A stretch of 16,157 nt of DNA from Clostridiales bacterium (GTDB taxonomy: Bacteria > Bacillota > Clostridia > Peptostreptococcales > Anaerovoracaceae), in assembly GCA_012799165.1 (NCBI GenBank), contig JAAZLU010000020.1, positions 1-16,157 of the forward strand. Direction: 5' to 3'. The position numbers were made by a program, and so were the translations under genes. Under the pieces are notes generated by a model. The model ran no database searches. It worked only from the letters and a program-made list of their open reading frames with translations, and was not told the origin of the DNA. Positions within the stretch are counted from its first letter, which is position 1. Each line of letters starts with the position of its first letter. Of the stretch, positions 12,458-16,157 are shown piece after piece.

Positions 12458-15448
12458 ATGGATTGGAAGCTTAGACTTAAAAAATTTTCAAAAAGCGCCG
12501 GGGATTTGCTCCTCGGAATGGATATAGGCTCGACGACGGCTAAAATAATCGTAATCGACGGCGGAGAAATTGTATTCGGACGCTACGAGAGGCATTTTTC
12601 CCAGGTACGCCTAAAGGCCTTGGAACTGCTCAAGTCTGCCGAAGAATATATAGCGGGCAGGCCTTTTCGCGCGGCTATATCGGGAAGTGCGGGCTTGGGA
12701 CTTGCAAAGGCCGCGAATCTACCTTTTGTTCAGGAAGTATTTGCCACAGGCAGAGTTATTGAGGTGCTCGAACCCGGGACCGATGTAGTGATAGAGCTCG
12801 GCGGGGAAGATGCCAAGATGATCTTCTTCGGCGGAGGCATGGACGAGCGCATGAACGGGAGCTGCGCGGGCGGAACGGGTGCCTTTATAGATCAGATGGC
12901 GACTCTGCTCGACCTGAGCATCGACGAGCTGGACGAGCTGGCTTTAAGGAGCGAAAGGGTATATCCGATTGCGAGCCGCTGCGGGGTCTTTGCAAAGTCC
13001 GATATTCAGCCGCTGCTCAATCAGGGTGCCGCAAAGGAGGACATAGCGGCCTCGGTGTATCAGGCAGTGGTAGAGCAGACCATAGCGGGGCTTGCGCAGG
13101 GAAGAAGGATAGAGGGAAAGGTCGTCTTTCTCGGCGGTCCTCTGTATTATTGCGAGGGCCTGCGCAGAGCTTTTGCGCAGACCTTAAAGCTCAGTCCGGA
13201 AAATGCGATATTCCCGGAGTACAGCAGGTTTTCCGTGGCCCTCGGAGCCGCCTTTTACGGCGCAGGGCAAGAGGAAAGATTCACTTACGAGGATTGGCTC
13301 GAAGCACTCACAAATGCGAGCGAATCCGCGGAAAAGGCCGCTCACGCGGAGCCTCTGTTCGAGAGAGAGGAGGAATACCGGGAATTCCTGGAGGCTCATC
13401 GCAGCAGCGTCCCCGAGGGGAGCCTGGAAGGATTCAGCGAAAGCTGCTACCTCGGTATAGACTGCGGCAGCACGACGACGAAGCTGGTTCTGATCGACGA
13501 TGAGGGCCGGATTCTCTTTTTCTATTACGGCAACAACAAGGGAAATCCCGTGGATGTCGTAAGGGAGCAGCTCTGCGAAATTTATCGCATAAACCCGGAT
13601 GTGCGCATAGCGGGTTCGGCGGTCACCGGCTACGGCGAGGAACTGATACGCACAGCTTTCAGGTTGGACGGGAGCCTCGTGGAGACGATGGCTCACTACC
13701 GCGCCGCGAAGTTCTTCAACCCCAACGTCGACTTTATAATGGACATAGGCGGGCAGGACATGAAGTGCCTGTCGATAAGAAACGACAGCATAGATTCGAT
13801 AATACTTAACGAGGCCTGCAGCTCGGGCTGCGGGAGCTTTGTAGAGACATTTGCGGTAGCTCTGGGCTATCCCATCGATGAATTTGCGAAGCTCGGGCTC
13901 TTTGCCAAGGACCCGGTCGACCTGGGCAGCCGCTGCACGGTCTTCATGAACAGCTCCGTAAAGCAGGCCCAAAAGGACGGCGCGGATATAACGGACATCT
14001 CGGCGGGACTTTCGATGTCTATCGTTAAAAATGCGCTCTATAAGGTGCTGCGTGTTCAGAGCGCGGAGCAGTTAGGCAAGAACATAGTGGTTCAGGGTGG
14101 AACCTTCCTCAACGATGCCGTGCTTCGCTCCTTTGAGAGGGAGCTCGGTGCGAGCGTGACCCGCCCGCAAATCGCCGGGCTGATGGGGGCCTTCGGAGCC
14201 GCCCTGCATGCAAAGAAAATGAAGCTCGAGCGTTCCTCGATAACGGATGCGAAGGAGCTGGAAAACTTCTCACATGTTTCTGAGAGCACGATTTGCAAGG
14301 GATGCACCAACCACTGCCCGATTACGATAAGTACATTTTTCGGAACGGATAAATTCGTATCCGGAAACAAATGCGAGAGGGGAGGGCTGATAGCAGCGGG
14401 CAAAAACCCCGAAACAACCAAACTCCCCAATCTCTACCGCTACAAGAGGGAAAAGCTGCTTAAACTGCGCGCGGATAAGGGCGAGGGGGCTTTGAGCATA
14501 GGCATACCAATGTCGATGGGCGTGTTTGAGCTTGCGCCGCTGTGGCATACGATTTTCAGAAGGCTGGGCTTTCGAGTCGAAATGACGGGGTTTTCGAACA
14601 AGAATATATATTCCAAGGGTCAATATACTATACCTTCGGACACCGCTTGCTACCCCGCAAAGTTGATGCACGGGCATGTGGAAGTGCTTCTTGAGAAGGG
14701 CGTCGATGCGATTTTCTATCCCTGCCTGACATATAACTTCAACGACAATCCTTATGCCGACAACCATTACAATTGCCCTGTCGTCGCATACTACAGCGAG
14801 GTGCTCAACGGCAATATGGCCGATCTTAGGGAAAATACGAAATTCCTGTATCCGTATCTGACGGTGAACAACCCGCGCAAGCTCGCAAAACAGCTCCAGG
14901 AGTGCTTAAACGGGGCATTCGGGGGTTTCAGCCTGCATGCGATCGAAGGAGCCGTACGGGCAGGTTTTGAGGCTCACGAAGCCTGGATGAAGGATATCAA
15001 AGCCGAGGGTAAGAGGGCGCTTTCCTATGCTCGTCGAAACGGGATAAGGATAATTGTCCTCGCCGGAAGGCCCTATCATGTGGATAGCGGGATATGTCAG
15101 GGTATGGATCAACTTATAGAATCGCTGGGTTTTGCCGTGGTCTCAGAGGACTGCGTTGCGGAACTCGTGAGCCCCCAAAAGGTGAATGTACTCAATCAAT
15201 GGATATACCATTCCAGGCTCTACAATGCAGCCAAGTATGTGGGCATGCACGAGGATTGCCAGCTCGTGCAGTTGGTGTCCTTCGGCTGCGGCCTGGATGC
15301 TATAACGAGCGACGAAGTGAGGAGCATACTCGAAAGATACGGAAAACTCTACACACAGATAAAGATAGACGAAATTAATAACCTTGGCGCCGCGAAGATA
15401 AGGCTGCGAAGCCTGATCGGCGCTTTGGAGGATAGAGATGAAAAATAA
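12458..15448 (+). CDS. Tandem BadF/BadG/BcrA/BcrD-type ATPase activase with DUF2229 region
   Basis: 996 residues from ATG 12458; a TTG at 12440 is in frame but lies in the A/T hairpin. Two ASKHA ATPase domains of the HgdC/BadF family follow one another. Domain 1 has GMDIGSTTAK (20-29), ELGGEDAK (113-120) and Cys136/Cys175. Domain 2 has GIDCGSTTTK (333-342), DIGGQDMK (429-436) and Cys454/Cys493. The 39-residue spacing of each Cys pair equals that of the [4Fe-4S] ligands in HgdC, where one cluster bridges two subunits. Here one chain could form the pair. Next are CKGCTNHC (613-620) with Cys639, and a DUF2229 region (about 680-980) with DTACYPAKLMHGH (728-740) and AGRPYH (869-874). The family drives ATP-dependent electron injection into 2-hydroxyacyl-CoA dehydratases or related double-cubane enzymes in anaerobes. 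The substrate here is unknown. The next gene overlaps by 11 bases. Confidence 0.92.
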   Translation: MDWKLRLKKFSKSAGDLLLGMDIGSTTAKIIVIDGGEIVFGRYERHFSQVRLKALELLKSAEEYIAGRPFRAAISGSAGLGLAKAANLPFVQEVFATGRVIEVLEPGTDVVIELGGEDAKMIFFGGGMDERMNGSCAGGTGAFIDQMATLLDLSIDELDELALRSERVYPIASRCGVFAKSDIQPLLNQGAAKEDIAASVYQAVVEQTIAGLAQGRRIEGKVVFLGGPLYYCEGLRRAFAQTLKLSPENAIFPEYSRFSVALGAAFYGAGQEERFTYEDWLEALTNASESAEKAAHAEPLFEREEEYREFLEAHRSSVPEGSLEGFSESCYLGIDCGSTTTKLVLIDDEGRILFFYYGNNKGNPVDVVREQLCEIYRINPDVRIAGSAVTGYGEELIRTAFRLDGSLVETMAHYRAAKFFNPNVDFIMDIGGQDMKCLSIRNDSIDSIILNEACSSGCGSFVETFAVALGYPIDEFAKLGLFAKDPVDLGSRCTVFMNSSVKQAQKDGADITDISAGLSMSIVKNALYKVLRVQSAEQLGKNIVVQGGTFLNDAVLRSFERELGASVTRPQIAGLMGAFGAALHAKKMKLERSSITDAKELENFSHVSESTICKGCTNHCPITISTFFGTDKFVSGNKCERGGLIAAGKNPETTKLPNLYRYKREKLLKLRADKGEGALSIGIPMSMGVFELAPLWHTIFRRLGFRVEMTGFSNKNIYSKGQYTIPSDTACYPAKLMHGHVEVLLEKGVDAIFYPCLTYNFNDNPYADNHYNCPVVAYYSEVLNGNMADLRENTKFLYPYLTVNNPRKLAKQLQECLNGAFGGFSLHAIEGAVRAGFEAHEAWMKDIKAEGKRALSYARRNGIRIIVLAGRPYHVDSGICQGMDQLIESLGFAVVSEDCVAELVSPQKVNVLNQWIYHSRLYNAAKYVGMHEDCQLVQLVSFGCGLDAITSDEVRSILERYGKLYTQIKIDEINNLGAAKIRLRSLIGALEDRDEK
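15427..15431 (+). promoter_or_regulatory. Ribosome binding site GGAGG inside the activase gene end
   Basis: GGAGG lies six bases before ATG 15438, within the last codons of the activase gene. It shows that the downstream frame is a separately started protein and not a frameshifted tail. Confidence 0.85.
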
Positions 15449-16157
15449 TTGCGAAAGCTGTGAGCTCTTGGGCTCCGAGAGCTGCGGACTTGCGGGCTCA
15501 GAGGGATGCGAGAACTTGAATCGCGACAGCTGCGGCAGCTGCGATATAGGGCAGATTGTTCCCGGCCCTGAAATTGAGACACCGGATAACAGGGTAATAT
15601 TTACAAAGCAGATGAAGGAGGAGTACACCATACTCGTTCCGACCATGCTGCCGTTTCATTTCAGGCTCTTTCTGGAGATTTTCAGAAAGGCCGGCTATAA
15701 GTGCGAGATGCTCGAAAACGAGGGGCGCAGTGCTGTGGACTGCGGGGTAAAATACGTTCACAACGACGCCTGCTATCCCGCCATCTGCGTAATAGGACAG
15801 TTTATAGAGGCTCTGCAGAGCGGAAAGTACGATGTCGACAAGGTTGCGCTCATATATATGCAGACGGGCGGCGGGTGCAGGGCATCCAACTATGTTTCGC
15901 TATTGCGGAAGGCGCTCGAACGGGCGGGCTTTCCTCAGGTTCCCGTGGTTACGATAAACTTTGCGGGTCTCGAGAAGCACCCGGGCTTTAAACTGAGCCT
16001 TCCCATGCTTCCCGGCATGATGTACAGTTGCCTCTACGGAGATCTGCTGATGACCCTGCGCAACCAGTGCCGCGTGCGGGAGATAAACAAGGGCCAAACC
16101 GACGCCATGGTCGAAAAGTGGCTCGGAATCTGCGCGGCACATCTCAGAAAGAAATTC
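15438..16157 (+). CDS. HgdB-like/activase-associated protein with Cys-octad leader (3' end missing)
   Basis: 240 residues are visible; the frame is still open at the window edge. Residues 1-38 hold six cysteines, at 5, 8, 16, 24, 32 and 35. The body resembles the C-terminal part of the long DUF2229/2-hydroxyacyl-CoA dehydratase activator proteins: YTILVPTMLPFHFRLF (63-78), HNDACYPAICVIGQF (108-122), YMQTGGGCRASNY (140-152), VPVVTINFAGLEKHPGF. Cys112 and Cys147 sit in the most conserved motifs and are likely Fe-S ligands (inference). In related anaerobes this region is often fused to the activase in one chain of roughly 1400 residues; here it is separate and begins 11 bases before the activase gene ends. 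The two products probably act as a complex. The exact reaction cannot be named. Confidence 0.85.
   Translation, partial: MKNNCESCELLGSESCGLAGSEGCENLNRDSCGSCDIGQIVPGPEIETPDNRVIFTKQMKEEYTILVPTMLPFHFRLFLEIFRKAGYKCEMLENEGRSAVDCGVKYVHNDACYPAICVIGQFIEALQSGKYDVDKVALIYMQTGGGCRASNYVSLLRKALERAGFPQVPVVTINFAGLEKHPGFKLSLPMLPGMMYSCLYGDLLMTLRNQCRVREINKGQTDAMVEKWLGICAAHLRKKF
15456..15542 (+). repeat. 24-base tandem repeat coding a cysteine octad leader
   Basis: Three 24-base units (15456-15479, 15480-15503, 15504-15527) and a partial fourth encode SC(E/G)L(L/A)GSE-like octapeptides, placing Cys8, Cys16, Cys24 and Cys32 exactly eight residues apart. Units 1 and 2 match at 17 of 24 bases; unit 3 is more diverged. 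Confidence 0.7.

Noticed and set aside
13184..13972. 262-residue minus-strand frame inside the activase gene
   Set aside because: A shadow caused by G+C-rich codon bias; the plus strand carries invariant activase motifs here.
15438..15448. Frameshift or sequencing error splitting one long activase gene
   Set aside because: The second frame has GGAGG at six bases from its ATG and begins with a new Cys-rich leader rather than continuing the fold, so a natural gene split is the better reading.

Overview
The window looks like chromosomal DNA of an anaerobic Clostridia-type Firmicute. The evidence is secreted proteins with C-terminal SLH anchors, a 2-hydroxyacyl-CoA dehydratase type activase locus, strong AGGAGG ribosome binding sites, GTG used as a start, TGA used as a stop, and intermediate G+C. 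The genus cannot be read from the sequence. No rRNA, tRNA, CRISPR array, transposase or phage gene was seen, and no gene-free stretch exceeds 300 bases.

Left part, 1-7315, + strand: a cell-surface block. It starts with the 3' part of a very large SLH-anchored protein (Ig-like domain, GLUG repeats, Big_3-like domain, DUF4430, anchor module, three SLH repeats). Next come a small cytoplasmic SseB-like protein, an exported alpha/alpha-toroid protein with SLH repeats, and a membrane-anchored DUF4430 protein. DUF4430 is the bacterial relative of the C-terminal beta domain of transcobalamin and intrinsic factor, and the alpha/alpha toroid resembles their N-terminal domain. The block therefore carries both halves of that ligand-binding architecture on separate surface proteins. 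Whether they bind a corrinoid is inference: no B12 riboswitch or transporter is visible here.

Middle part, 7330-12325, - strand: two transcription units. One is trkA-trkH, a potassium uptake pair with a 4-base ATGA overlap and an extended -10 promoter. The other is a membrane protein with a Ser/Arg/Gly-rich N-terminal tail and a TPM-like domain, followed by pspA through a TGATG stop-start overlap and then a terminator. This second unit looks like an envelope-stress module.

Right part, 12458-16157, + strand: a divergent unit starting from the same 130-base intergenic region. It encodes a 996-residue tandem BadF/BcrA-type activase with a DUF2229 region, and a second gene, open at the window end, for the HgdB-like part. 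In related anaerobes these parts usually form one long polypeptide; here they are two genes overlapping by 11 bases, and the second begins with a regularly spaced cysteine repeat.

The points most worth following up are the split transcobalamin-like surface set, the Lys-codon switch inside the first gene, the Cys-octad leader of the last gene, the PspA/RS-tail pair, and an Ala in place of Gly in the third TrkH filter loop.
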